Assembly: GCA_018398815.1 (NCBI GenBank)
Contig: CM031607.1
Location: 85,382,146 to 85,446,145 of the forward strand
Reading direction: 5' to 3'
DNA: 64,000 nt
Origin: Conus ventricosus
Lineage: Eukaryota; Mollusca; Gastropoda; Neogastropoda; Conidae
Below the pieces are notes generated by a model. It saw nothing but the letters and a program-made list of their open reading frames with translations, did no database searches and was not told where the DNA came from. Of the stretch, positions 49,628 to 59,766 are shown in pieces (position 1 is the first letter of the stretch; every line of letters begins with the position of its first letter). The translations under genes and the position numbers were made by a program.

Positions 49628-49764
49628 ATGGCGGCTGGCAGGGCTGATGCTTACACCGTCCAATTTCCATTACTGACTATAGCAGCAACAACAATGTGGC
49701 TTCACTACTATCACTCATTGTCACAACATACTTTTACGATGCTCAGCAAACGTGCTTTGCAATC
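49628..49764 (+). CDS. Candidate first exon, unknown product
   Basis: An ATG at 49,628 sits in a good context (caaatcATGGCGGCTGGC), which also matches a YY1-like ATGGCGGC element often found at animal start sites. The frame reads MAAGRADAYTVQFPLL and stays open to a canonical gtaagt donor at 49,765-49,770. Upstream, the same frame is open back to 49,460 and contains two similar acidic blocks (DEEEAVNVL and DDEEEAVKLL), suggesting a small internal duplication. No homologue is recognised and no acceptor-linked second exon was identified. It may be chance. Confidence 0.2.
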
Positions 49765-50575
49765 GTAAGTACTGAACAACGTTGCTTTCAAACGAATGCT
49801 CCTGTTGAGCGTCAATGTTTATTTCAGTATACTATGTTGTGTACTCTTTTGAGCAGTGTACGTCAGTTTTCATCTGAGATGAGTGATACCAGAGGCACTT
49901 TGTAGCTGCCGGCGATTTTTCCATTCACTAACACTAAACAAGATCAGGATCAAAAATGCCTTCGAGTTTTCCATTCAACTGGAATAAAATTAGAGATGAG
50001 TCATGATTTTGACTTGCGGCCAAATTCCAGTGTGTTTTTTAAAATTCTTTTATTTATTTTATTTTATTTTATTTATAGTTAGTTACACCCCTGTTTAACA
50101 TAGCCAACAACAATGATATAGCCGACAGGCTTGATGGTCTTTGGCTTACATATATCACCCCCCACATTTCCTCAGTGGATTCTCGCCGACCTCCAGAACA
50201 ATCCTCGACACCCAGGAATTCAGGTTAAAAGAGGAAACGTCTCCTGTGGCTGTCTGAACTACGCCAGACCTGAATTTGCCCATTCGAGTTCTGCGATCAA
50301 CAAAAAGATCAACTGTGTTGATCAAACGATCGATTAGTCGAACAAAATCCCCAAACTTTGAAGGATCAGAATTTGTCCAATTTCGTGCACTCAGAGTGGG
50401 CGTCAGTCGCAGCGGTCTGTGTGATCTGTGACTCACTACCAGGCAGCACACAGGATGGCGCCATAGGTGGACGTCCTCACGTGACTGCTGCCCGCCAGGA
50501 CCACCACACCTAGCGCCATCACCTGCATGAACCGTTTCTTCCCGTGGCACCCCACTGGCAGGTGCACGGTAGCCT

Positions 50576-50734
50576 TCAGCAGGGACTCTGCAGGCAGTGC
50601 ACGACAGCTGCACTGCCGTCGTCCGGCGAGGCAGCTATGACTGACACCTCAGCACAAGCAGGCAGCGAGTCCGGCAGCGCCAGAAGTAGGATGGGCAGTG
50701 ACAGGCAGACCTGTCCCACACTGAACAACGCCAT
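50576..50734 (-). CDS. Candidate small secreted-protein exon (signal-peptide-like)
   Basis: On the minus strand an ATG at 50,734 opens a 52-residue frame beginning MALFSVGQVCLSLPILLLAL, a good hydrophobic signal-peptide-like N-terminus, with a plausible cleavage after PACA near residue 28. The rest is short and ends HCLQSPC then stop. A (CA)n tract and an acag/gcag acceptor-like site lie just upstream. The surrounding GC-rich stretch (50,400-50,740) keeps other minus frames open (one for about 150 codons), so the real frame is uncertain. No family is recognised. Confidence 0.25.
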   Translation of the reverse strand: MALFSVGQVCLSLPILLLALPDSLPACAEVSVIAASPDDGSAAVVHCLQSPC

Positions 50735-50754
50735 TCCTGCACCAGCCCTGCTGT

Positions 50755-50867
50755 ATGTGTGTGTGTGTGTGTGTGTTAAAAGGTGCACTACTGTATATCA
50801 AAAGATACAAATTATCTTGCTGTTATTCAGTTCCTGGTTAAAGTGGGTTAGTTTGGGACAGCGGGTC

Positions 50868-50926
<59 letters not shown>
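50755..50926. repeat. TG and GA microsatellites
   Basis: (TG)n at about 50,755-50,776 and (GA)n at about 50,872-50,925, separated by about 95 bp of ordinary sequence. Confidence 0.9.
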
Positions 50927-50929
<3 letters not shown>

Positions 50930-51400
50930 TCGCGCACTCTGTCTAGTCAAAATCTGACCTCCGACACGTCCATGTGCCAGCCCACGTTTCCCCTAGAAAG
51001 CAACAGCCCTGAAGGAAATACACTTTGGTGTGTGTTCTGGGTTGCACATCTTATCTCTCAAAAACTTATTTCAGACACTGTGCATACAACAAATCAACAA
51101 AAATCGACCACTACCCGTCGACTTGGGCTATATTGAAGGTAAAGCACCGCCCCCTAGGCCCCCCGCCTCCGGATTATTCTAAACGTACTGGACTGTTGAT
51201 TTTCGAATTCTAGTTATAAAGCTTTGGCCACCGATATCGCACACTGAGACAAATTTGACGCCCCAACCCTACTCCCTAATATAATCGTAACTCAGCACTA
51301 TAAAGGCTGTTTACACCGACCTCAGCGCTTTGACGACTGTTTATGAAAGACAACATGGATATCAAGCTTACCTCCGGGGTTACTTCATTTTCTTTAGAGT

Positions 51401-51559
51401 CTAGCCGAATGTGGAGACCACATCGGTATTGACATGCTGGGTTTCAGTTTCAGGTACTTCATCTGTAGACTGGTCGATCTGGGAATCAGATGAAAAATCA
51501 TCACCCCACTCCTTCTTCCCAGTAACGGTTGGTCCTTTGGACAATATAATGTTCAACAT
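51401..51559 (-). CDS. Candidate small acidic exon, unknown product
   Basis: The minus strand from ATG at 51,559 reads MLNIILSKGPTVTGKKEWGD, followed by an acidic Ser/Asp/Glu/Thr-rich tail with DEVPETETQ, and stops at 51,401. Codon use and the acidic low-hydrophobicity composition look coding-like. A pyrimidine-rich stretch lies just upstream (51,575-51,600) and a strong gtaagc donor lies 30 bases beyond the stop (51,366-51,371). The adjoining stretch is open in another frame (DSKENEVTPE), so a one-base error or an indel may hide a longer exon. No homologue is recognised. Confidence 0.28.
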   Translation of the reverse strand: MLNIILSKGPTVTGKKEWGDDFSSDSQIDQSTDEVPETETQHVNTDVVSTFG

Positions 51560-52534
51560 TTTCAACTTTAGAGGGAGGGGTGTAGGGGTGGAGCGGGGGA
51601 TGGAATGCCGATATACATCAGAAATGACTCCACTTTCCCCCTACCGTCCTCCCCTATATCACCTCTCTCTCTCTCGTGGATGGGTGTGAGCATGTGCGCT
51701 GCACTTGAAAGAAATGACGGCCAAGCTAAGGTGAACGTCAGCTTCGTACACGTGTATATGCCTGTGGACAACCCACCGGCGACGTGTCGGCGTGCGGTGT
51801 ATTTATGCTCGTTTCTATTTTGTTTTTCCGACAGGCCAAGAGTGGTGGTGGTGGGTTAGTGGGCAGGGGTGAGAGGGAAGGAGAAGACCAGGAACCATGA
51901 TATCAACGGAACACAGCTTTGCGCACGCTAAGTGAAAACTCGGACTGAGGACTGATAAACTGACACCCGTGCATCCATAACCACCACATACAGGAACGTA
52001 GCAAAACGAACATCGGCTTTTTTTTTGTTGTTGTTGCTTTTTTTTAACTACAAAATAATTCAAGGAAAAAAGTCTTATCGACATGTCTACATGTACAGTG
52101 AGAGAAGTCATGGGGAAAGAAAAGAAAAGAAGAAAAAAAGAGTAAAGGAAAAAATCGTATAGAAAGAAGTGGAGAAAAGAAAGAAAAATGGATCACGTAC
52201 TGACGCAGCAGTCGTTACACCGTTCGCAGACCGAAACTGTAGTTTTGGTCGGGTTTTTGTAGTGTTCAGTCAAATGTTTTATTTGTGTTGTGCCTGGACT
52301 CTTTTCAGATAATACTAGTTTAGTGCTCAGTGAAATGTTACATTTGTGTTGATTGTGCATTGACTTTTCAGGTCATAATAATTTATTCTTTAAACGCTGG
52401 CATCGTCAGTCAGAGCATACTGACTTGTGCCTGTACCAGGCTATGTGAATACAGCTGGTTTGTTCGGCAGTTTAGGACAGTACATCTCTGGGTCCCTCCC
52501 ACCCGAACCTTCGGGTGTATCTTTCTCTTCACAG

Positions 52535-52672
52535 ATCAACTGCCCAGTGGGCAGGGAACATTGTGGTTCCAGTAACACCCTGGGGAAAACTGCAGGAACA
52601 GCTCGCTTTTCTTCTGGTGCACGTAGCCACCTTGTCTTGGATATGCGCTCCAAGATAGTTCTACCAGTTTAG
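52535..52672 (+). CDS. Candidate terminal exon, unknown product
   Basis: A strong acceptor (pyrimidine tract tatctttctcttcacag ending at 52,534) is followed by an open frame INCPVGREHCGSSNTLGKTA that runs to a TAG at 52,670-52,672, about 45 residues. The frame is also open upstream of the acceptor to 52,427. Nothing in it matches a domain I know. It could be the end of a gene whose upstream exons lie outside or are unrecognised. Confidence 0.25.
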   Translation: MNCPVGREHCGSSNTLGKTAGTARFSSGARSHLVLDMRSKIVLPV

Positions 52673-52769
52673 CTTAAGAAACTACATTACAACCATAGTC
52701 AAATGGAGACTATAATTTTAGGTCGAAAGAACCCTACCCGAATGACGAGATCTCGTGAATGTGTGTGTG

Positions 52770-52783
52770 AGCGAGTGAGTGAG

Positions 52784-52835
<52 letters not shown>

Positions 52836-52875
52836 ACGCGCGCGTGCGTGCCCTGTGCGCTTGGGTGTGCGTGCG

Positions 52876-52927
<52 letters not shown>

Positions 52928-52932
52928 GGGGT
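52770..52932. repeat. TG microsatellite ending in a G-run
   Basis: (TG)n, a cg/tg mixed patch, more (TG)n, then about 20 consecutive G at about 52,911-52,931. Confidence 0.92.
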
Positions 52933-53034
52933 TGATGATGTAAGGGTGAGAATAAGACAGGTAATCTGGACAAATCTGCCCCCCTCCCCTACAGCGACTG
53001 TGATTAAAAAGGAATGACTGTGCTGCCAATCGAA

Positions 53035-53098
53035 GCAATAAACACATTACAAAATAAACACAACGCGTTTCGACCTCTCTGGTCTTCTTCAGGCAAGC
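53035..53098 (-). other. Penelope-like terminal motif with hammerhead-like core
   Basis: The minus strand reads gcctgaagaagaccagagag then gtcgaaacgcg. It has ctgaaga (53,086-53,092), a stem gacc/ggtc with a five-base loop, and gaaac (53,067-53,071). CUGANGA, stem II, GAAA is the hammerhead ribozyme core arrangement, and such cores are known in terminal repeats of Penelope-like retroelements. A cleavage site and stems I/III are not assured. A related copy lies at 58,798-58,850 on the plus strand, sharing the downstream T-rich ttgtaat(t/g)tgttt text. Confidence 0.4.
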
Positions 53099-53219
53099 AT
53101 ACAGTCACCCGTCTCCTCAAACAGGCTGCAAAATGGATATGCACTCAATTTGACATGGGTGACTGACTGTGCGTCATCCGTTTTCACTGTCTTGAATGTG
53201 CGCGCGAGTACGTGTGTGC

Positions 53220-53455
<236 letters not shown>

Positions 53456-53484
53456 CAAACGTTCTTCTGTTATATTTTACGAAG

Positions 53485-53645
53485 TGGTTGCGTGCACGAC
53501 TAGTCGTGCGATAATACAACTAACAACCGAGTTCGGCTATTGGCACGACTAGTCGTGCGACCAACTAAAAAATGGTTGCGTGCACGACTAGTCGTGCGAT
53601 AATGCAACTCCCAACCGAGTCCGGCTATTGGCACGACTAGTCTTC
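53485..53645 (+). repeat. 88-bp tandem repeat built on the palindrome gcacgactagtcgtgc
   Basis: Unit one spans 53,485-53,572 and a partial unit two spans 53,573-53,645. Each unit holds two copies of the 16-bp perfect palindrome gcacgactagtcgtgc (53,494-53,509, 53,543-53,558, 53,582-53,597, and a half copy at 53,631-53,642). The array breaks off inside the fourth palindrome. The same unit recurs in inverted orientation at 56,764-56,868. Confidence 0.92.
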
Positions 53646-53742
53646 CACCCCCATCCCCCACCCCACCCCCTTTTTCTTTTTTCTTTTTTAATTTTAAATC
53701 TTTGCTAAGTCATTACAATGACGGTAGAATTGTTAGCCTACA

Positions 53743-53743
53743 C

Positions 53744-53805
<62 letters not shown>
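53743..53805. repeat. (AT)n microsatellite
   Basis: About 31 AT units preceding the large palindrome; a second AT tract follows it at about 54,015-54,052. Confidence 0.95.
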
Positions 53806-53807
<2 letters not shown>

Positions 53808-53870
53808 TATATTTAAAATGCCTAAAACAATTTTTTTAAGTGCTCAACCCTTGGGGAGCAACATTAGTTA

Positions 53871-54011
53871 AAAACAAGTTAAAAGAGGAATCCCAAAACT
53901 ATGATCTACAAATTTGTTTCGAGCGTGTTGCGCTGTCATCAGATGACAGCGCAACACGCTCGAAACAAATTTGTAGATCATAGTTTTGGGATTCCTCTTT
54001 TAACTTGTTTT
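53871..54011. repeat. 141-bp perfect palindrome (70-bp arms, 1-base centre)
   Basis: The left arm 53,871-53,940 is the exact reverse complement of the right arm 53,942-54,011, with a single A at 53,941 between them. Homology continues a few bases past a one-T length difference. Each arm carries gatgacagcgcaacacgctc followed by gaaac, another Penelope-like terminal motif with a short stem (agcg/cgct), so the palindrome is two such ends joined head to head. AT repeats flank both sides. Perfect long palindromes are unstable in DNA, so it is either recent or an assembly foldback. Confidence 0.9.
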
Positions 54012-54012
54012 A

Positions 54013-54020
54013 ACTATATA

Positions 54021-54077
<57 letters not shown>

Positions 54078-54116
54078 TGTGTGCGCGCGCGCGCGCGCGT
54101 GTGTGCATGTGTGAGA

Positions 54117-54173
<57 letters not shown>

Positions 54174-54226
54174 TGTCTGTCTGTGCACGCGCGCACTCAC
54201 AAATCAAGCAAGTGCACTCACGAACA

Positions 54227-54296
<70 letters not shown>

Positions 54297-54480
54297 GGTG
54301 CATGATTTTTTATTCAAAATCTTACCCGTTTACTGAACGAAGAACACTACACTGGATTAAATTGTATTCTTCGAATCAAGTCAAGAAACTCGCGACTTCA
54401 TTGTGCTTTTCATTCCCATCTCTAGATCGATCTAGCGCGCGCACGCACGCACGCACACACACACACACACACACACAGTG
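54013..54480. repeat. AT/TG/CG compound microsatellite cluster
   Basis: (AT)n, (TG)n, a (GC)9-like patch at about 54,082-54,100, (TG)n at about 54,117-54,172 and 54,231-54,290, and GCAC/CA repeats at about 54,436-54,477. The Cys/Val frames are artefacts. Confidence 0.95.
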
Positions 54481-54759
54481 CCGCACTGTGCGTGCACCTG
54501 GGAAAAAAAAGATAAAATGAAACTCATAAATTTTGTGTTTCTTTGCATAAGTATGGAACTAAAAAAAAAAAACTAACCCACTATTGTTCTTCGCATCATG
54601 ATCAAAATACAAAGCATAGCACTTCAAAGTTGATAAAAATCAAACCAACCAAGCTACGTACTTGAGTAACCAATCAAAAGGAAACAAAACTAAAGAGGAA
54701 TAACTAGAGAAACTAAAGAGGAATAAATGGCGAAGAGGAAAGAAGCTACTCCTTATTAG

Positions 54760-54832
54760 TGTGCTTGTTTAAAGGGCCGCGTTATATTTACCTGATTTCT
54801 TTTTTTTTTTTTTAAGACATGTGTGTGTGCGC

Positions 54833-54911
<79 letters not shown>

Positions 54912-55137
54912 CGCAAACACATGCACGGGCGCACATATATCTCACATACACACACACACATACACAAATACACACGCGCGCGCGCGCGCGCACAAATGCA
55001 TATGTAAGCTTACACACACACACACACATATATATTATATATATACACACACACACACACACATGTATATATACACACACATATATATATATATATATAT
55101 ATGTACACACACACACACACACACACAGTGAGGAAAA

Positions 55138-55170
<33 letters not shown>

Positions 55171-55651
55171 GATGGGGGGGGGGACGGTATGTTTACTTTT
55201 CTTTTGATGAAAGCATTGTACACGATGTGATGTTTTCTTTGTTTTTGTTTTTAAACTTTTCTTTTTTTCATAGATGGCTTGATGTAAAAAAGCAGATAAA
55301 GCTGCTTATTCAATGTTTCCATCTCTAAATAAAATTTTGACTTTGACTTTGACACACACACACACAACAGCAACGGAGACCACAACTACAAGAAAAAAAA
55401 GAACTTTTTTAAACGTGTTAATTAACTTTCGGACTATCGACACGTCGGAACAAAATTTTCATCGGGAGTGTCGGATAAACGCTTCATCGGACTGTTGAAA
55501 CAGATTATTGTTTCGGAATTCCGAAGTATCGATAGTCAGAATGGATGCTTGTTTAAAGGGCCGCGTTATATTTACCCGATTTCTTTTTTTTTTAAGACAT
55601 GTGTGTGTGCGCCGTGTGTGTGTGTGTGTGTTGTGTGTGTGTGTGTGTGTG

Positions 55652-55703
<52 letters not shown>

Positions 55704-55901
55704 CGCAAACAGATGCACGGGCGCACATATATCTCACAATACACACACACACACACACATACACAAACACACACGCGCGCGCGCGCACAAATGCATATGT
55801 AAGCTTACACACACACACACGATTACACAACACACACACACACACACACACACACAACACACTATGTATATATACACATATTATATTATATATATATATA
55901 T

Positions 55902-55941
<40 letters not shown>

Positions 55942-56130
55942 CAGCAGCAACGGAGACCACAACTACAACAAGAAAAAAAGAACTTTTTAAACGTGTTAAT
56001 TAACTTTCGGACTATCGACACGTCGGAACAAAATTTTCATCGGAGTGTCGGATAAACGCTTCTTCGGACTGTTGAAACAGATTATTGTTTCGGAATTCCG
56101 AAGTATCGATAGTCAGAATGGATGTCGACA
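54760..56130 (+). repeat. Tandem segmental duplication carrying microsatellite clusters
   Basis: Copy one begins at about 54,760 and copy two at about 55,547, both with gcttgtttaaagggccgcgt and then ttatatttacc-gatttc. Both run through a T-run, (TG)n, (GA)n, a ctcgcaaac-atgcacgggcg block, CA and CG tracts, agcttacacac, TA/CA mixtures, then a unique end with cggactatcgacacgtcgga and tgtttcggaattccgaagta. Copy one is longer (about 787 bp) because it also holds a G32 run at about 55,138-55,169 and a 55,190-55,350 segment ending aataaaattttgactttgac, which resembles a LINE or transcript 3' end. Copy two (about 580 bp) lacks this. Confidence 0.88.
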
Positions 56131-56763
56131 ATCGCTACGTCGGAACAGAAAACGTCGGACTATTGACTTTTCGGACAGTTGAACATCGGAACATCGGGCA
56201 GCGCCTTGACGACTTGAAGAATGGATGGCACTGAAACTTAACCAAACAAGATCTTCATGGTTACTTGTAACGGACCTCCATTCAGCGAGCAATACTCTCT
56301 ACTTACTGAGAGGTGAAGGGACAAGGAGGATGAGAGTGAAAACGTTTGAGCTTCTCCTTCAAAGGGATCCCGCAGGGACTGACAAGGAGGGGTCTGCTGA
56401 TGCACGCGAGTGTCCTGGTGCAGGATGTTCCGCGTCCTTAGGATAAATGAAAGAAATGATTTAAATGCAGGTAGGCTACACATCTGTTCACGGGTGTAGC
56501 ACGTGGAGCTTCAAGTTCAAATGAATCGGTCCCAATCTTGTAGAGTACGAGACATGTGGAAAAGGGCCAGGGAGGCGTGATGACATTTGTGACGTCACCA
56601 TGCTAGACTGTCCTTTCGCCGTTCCACGATTATGTCTGACTATTCTTGCTGAGTTTTTAATATACTTTTTATCTTCATCATCATTATCATTTTTTTGTGT
56701 GCTTTGCTTGGGAGAGAGAGGGAGTGAGGCGCGCACAGCTCAAAACAGTCATTGCGTAATTAG
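56131..56763. other. No gene recognised; TCGGA-rich stretch at the start
   Basis: The first ~75 bp continue the tcggaac/tcggac motif series from the duplication end. The rest (56,210-56,760) has normal composition with short open frames and no domain. Confidence 0.45.
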
Positions 56764-56868
56764 TAGTCGTGCACGCAACCATTTTTTAGTTCGTCGAACG
56801 AATAGTCGTGCCAATATCCGGACTGGGTTGCGAGTCGTATTATCGCACGACTAGTCGTGCACGCAACA
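56764..56868 (-). repeat. Inverted copy of the 88-bp palindromic repeat
   Basis: The reverse complement aligns along its length with the unit at 53,485-53,572, including gttgcgtgcacgactagtcg and the aactaaaaaatggttgcgtg junction, with moderate divergence (the middle palindrome is degraded to cacgactattcgttcg). Together with 53,485-53,645 it forms inverted repeats about 3.1 kb apart. Confidence 0.9.
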
Positions 56869-57411
56869 CCGGCCTATATTTTATTATATGATAGAGCTTA
56901 ACATGGGTTGTTAAAATTAATTGAGTTGAGTCAGCCTAAGCGAGTACGGAGTACTCCGTAAGCTAGCAAACTTGCCGATCCTCGTAGGATCGTTTGGAGG
57001 ACTGGCCTGTAAAATCCTAATCAAAATTTTTTACTCATCTTATTCAGTCAACAGTGCCAGCCTTTCTATCCCCTCTAATTCGATACATTCACTACACTCT
57101 TCTCTTCTAATCAGTCGAATCATCATCATCATCACACCATCGACTTCACTGAGGAACGGGCGGCGCAATAGTGCATACCGCAAGTCTTTATTTTACTGTA
57201 GGCGTAGTGGTAGCCTGCAGTCTTTGTCGGCGAGGGGATGGCAGGGTAGCAGTAGGGAGGGAGTAGGGGTCGGGGGAGGGGGGGGGGGGGGTGTAAATGG
57301 AAGCTCAAACTACCCAGCCATTTATTTGAAAATCAGTATCTCGTGCTTGAAAAACAAACACAAACAGATAAGAAATGAAAGAAAATTAAAATCATCATCA
57401 TCATCACATAA

Positions 57412-57414
<3 letters not shown>
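56869..57414. other. No gene; short perfect palindromes and a G-run
   Basis: Two adjacent palindromes occur: tacggagtactccgta at about 56,945-56,960 and cgatcct-cgt-aggatcg at about 56,976-56,992. A (TCA)n patch lies near 57,119-57,134 and a G-rich run at about 57,270-57,291. No coding exon was identified. Confidence 0.5.
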
Positions 57415-57465
<51 letters not shown>

Positions 57466-57536
57466 GAACGGACGCACGCATACACACACGTGCCTTTATT
57501 AATCGTATTGATGACACTCAAATGGATTTTTTTTTT

Positions 57537-57567
<31 letters not shown>

Positions 57568-57609
57568 GAATTTAAACCAATTAAATACTGCCAGACAAAC
57601 AAATGAACC

Positions 57610-57676
<67 letters not shown>
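57415..57676. repeat. CA repeat, then T20, G20 and C66 homopolymers
   Basis: (CA)n at about 57,415-57,460, T-run at about 57,527-57,546, G-run at 57,547-57,566, and an uninterrupted C-run at 57,611-57,676 (66 bases). The G and C runs are 44 bp apart and can pair as a hairpin; the C-run's complement is G-quadruplex-prone. Confidence 0.92.
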
Positions 57677-57677
<1 letters not shown>

Positions 57678-58797
57678 CCGCCCTCCAAGCACCCTACCTG
57701 TCGCCAAATTGCCTCAAATGTTAATAGTTCAACCGCTTCTGTCTTTACTTCAACTGAACTGATACAATTCATCAGATCAGAGCACATGAAATACTTTCAT
57801 CACGAGGAGGACGTTTATAGGCCGCGTGGCGTACGCTTTTAGTACTGTTACCATATTATCTATGCTACTACTGCTCTTATTGAAAACTGCTCTTGGTGTC
57901 ATCACCTTGTTTCCGCTGGGCACGGTCACAACATTCATGATTTATTAACAGATCAACACGTATTACGTTTCACTTCGCTCGTATATATATATTAGCGAAA
58001 CCCACTCTGTTGCCGAAAAACTGTTGTCCATAAACATCTCTAATTAGAACTGTTTATTGTAAACTGCCATTCCTCGTTTTCTCTTGATAACTGTTGTGCA
58101 TAGTTCTGGAAACTTTCCAAATACTAGTGTTATTATCAGAAACAAATGAAAACAAATGAAATAAATAAGGTGTTACGACCACATCAGTCTTGATTGGGCA
58201 ACACGTTAACTCAAGAACAACAACAAAATGCTAAACAAAGTGTCACCCTCACTAAGTAAAGACAATCATGTCAGGTACCATTGTCAAATCTCAAGTTATA
58301 CTGTTTACATAATTAATCTAACAAGACATGAATTGAACCATGTCAAAAGAAATTAAGAAAAGCTAGAGTAAGCTCCAAAACAGAAGCAGATGCGTGTCGT
58401 TCGTGTTACGACTTGATTTTAACACTATCTGCAAATATTATATCCCTTGGCTACGGGTGCAATATGATCAAAATGTTACGAGTGTTAAAGAGAAATTTGT
58501 CAACGTCCATGCTCTCAACATATGGGAACTACTTCTGACTACATGCCAAAATACAACTAAACAGACAAATCAGAGTGCAAAGTAACTCACAATCAAAACA
58601 AAACAGGCAAGTGAATTTTTTTAGAAACATGTGTTCTTCAGACGTTCACGTTGTGAATACAAACATTCAAAACACACCAAATGTTAGTTTCCTTTAGTCC
58701 TTGATTCATCGCCTGTCTTGCACCAAATTTGAGAAGATCAATATTAATAAATGATTGCTCGTTCTTCTTTTTCATTGTCCTGGATGTTAGTTATCCT
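57677..58797. other. No gene recognised
   Basis: Normal-composition AT-leaning sequence. A 63-codon plus frame at 58,394-58,585 has no recognisable feature. Confidence 0.45.
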
Positions 58798-58850
58798 GCC
58801 TGAAGAAGACCTAGATCGGAACACGTGTTTTTGTCTTGTAATTTGTTTGT
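58798..58850 (+). other. Penelope-like terminal motif, degraded
   Basis: The plus strand has gcctgaagaagacctagatc then ggaacacgtg and a T-rich ttgtaatttgtttgt tail, paralleling the minus-strand motif at 53,035-53,098. The stem is weaker and gaaac is changed to gaac, so any ribozyme activity is probably lost. Confidence 0.35.
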
Positions 58851-59177
58851 ACCCGTCACCTGGCAGATTGATTTTAATGTGCCTTTTATCTAAAGTTACA
58901 TCCCTAATCAAAGCAAACGTCGAGTGAATGCCCTACTCTTGACCATTTCCTCCAAATCAGGTATGTGTTGCTTATACTTTATAGTCTGTATGATTTGACT
59001 ATGAAAGATGAACGTTGTGGGTCTATCTTAATTGACTGTCAGGAGAAATACTTACAATCAATCGGAAACCATATTTCAAAGTGTTTAGATGTAAATGAAC
59101 AGGCCAACAAATCAACATGAGCAAATGATACTATAAATAGCACACCGTAACTCACGCGGGAAATCACGAGATTTAAA
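58851..59177. other. No gene recognised
   Basis: Unassigned sequence between the Penelope-like motif and the candidate frame at 59,178. Confidence 0.4.
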
Positions 59178-59510
59178 CTAGCGTGTTTTCATATACTTAT
59201 TTTGAACGTAATCCTCTATATGTGGACCAACATACGCCTCTGAAGTTTCTGGCGATTTGAAGCAAATAAGTCTGGCATTCAAAATCTCGTCCAGTATATG
59301 GCTGCAAGAAACCGTTGAGAAACGAAATGGAAGAGAAAGCTGACGGAGTGAATCAAAATTTCGTGACCCATTTCCAACGCACACTGAAACATTGTTGATG
59401 ATAAACACTGCACGAAATAACACGACTGGAGTAATTTCTAATTCTTGTTGCTGAATATTTTCAACATACATCGCTAAACTGTGAGTTCTGCAATACTGAT
59501 GAAAAATCAC
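59178..59510 (-). CDS. Candidate 110-codon frame, unknown product
   Basis: A minus-strand frame from ATG 59,510 begins MIFHQYCRTHSLAMYVENIQ and ends in KTR. Composition is balanced, without low-complexity bias, which is better than most chance frames here. It lies about 65 bp from the promoter-like motifs at 59,573-59,610 and points away from them. No domain or signal peptide was recognised; it may be a first exon or chance. Confidence 0.25.
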   Translation of the reverse strand: MIFHQYCRTHSLAMYVENIQQQELEITPVVLFRAVFIINNVSVCVGNGSRNFDSLRQLSLPFRFSTVSCSHILDEILNARLICFKSPETSEAYVGPHIEDYVQNKYMKTR

Positions 59511-59572
59511 TCACCTTAATGACAACACATTCACTCATTATTCAAGCGACAATGTGCACTCACACTTTCGTA

Positions 59573-59610
59573 CCAAAATGGCGTTTGCCTTTTACCCAGA
59601 ATACCTTGCG
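59573..59610. promoter_or_regulatory. Promoter-like YY1 and ZNF143-type motifs
   Basis: The sequence ccaaaatggcg (59,573-59,583) matches the YY1 consensus. Ten bases on, tacccagaataccttgcg (59,593-59,610) closely matches the ZNF143/Staf-type motif core cccagaatgcmytgcg. Both are typical of core promoters in animals, often bidirectional. Divergent candidate frames lie on either side (59,510 minus, 59,767 plus). Function is inferred from motifs only. Confidence 0.4.
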
Positions 59611-59766
59611 AAACGCGCCACCTAGCGATTTTGATATTTTTTTTTTCTTCACTACTGAAGAGTGGTAACTCTATCGTGATTTTCATTAATGTGAAGAGAG
59701 TGCATGATACCCATCCTATAATCTGACAATCATTGTTAATCTGTTTCTTCATTTTTCAAAATATAT

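Noticed and set aside
57603..57842. Poly-proline protein and poly-glycine protein on opposite strands
   Set aside because: Direct translation of the C66 run.
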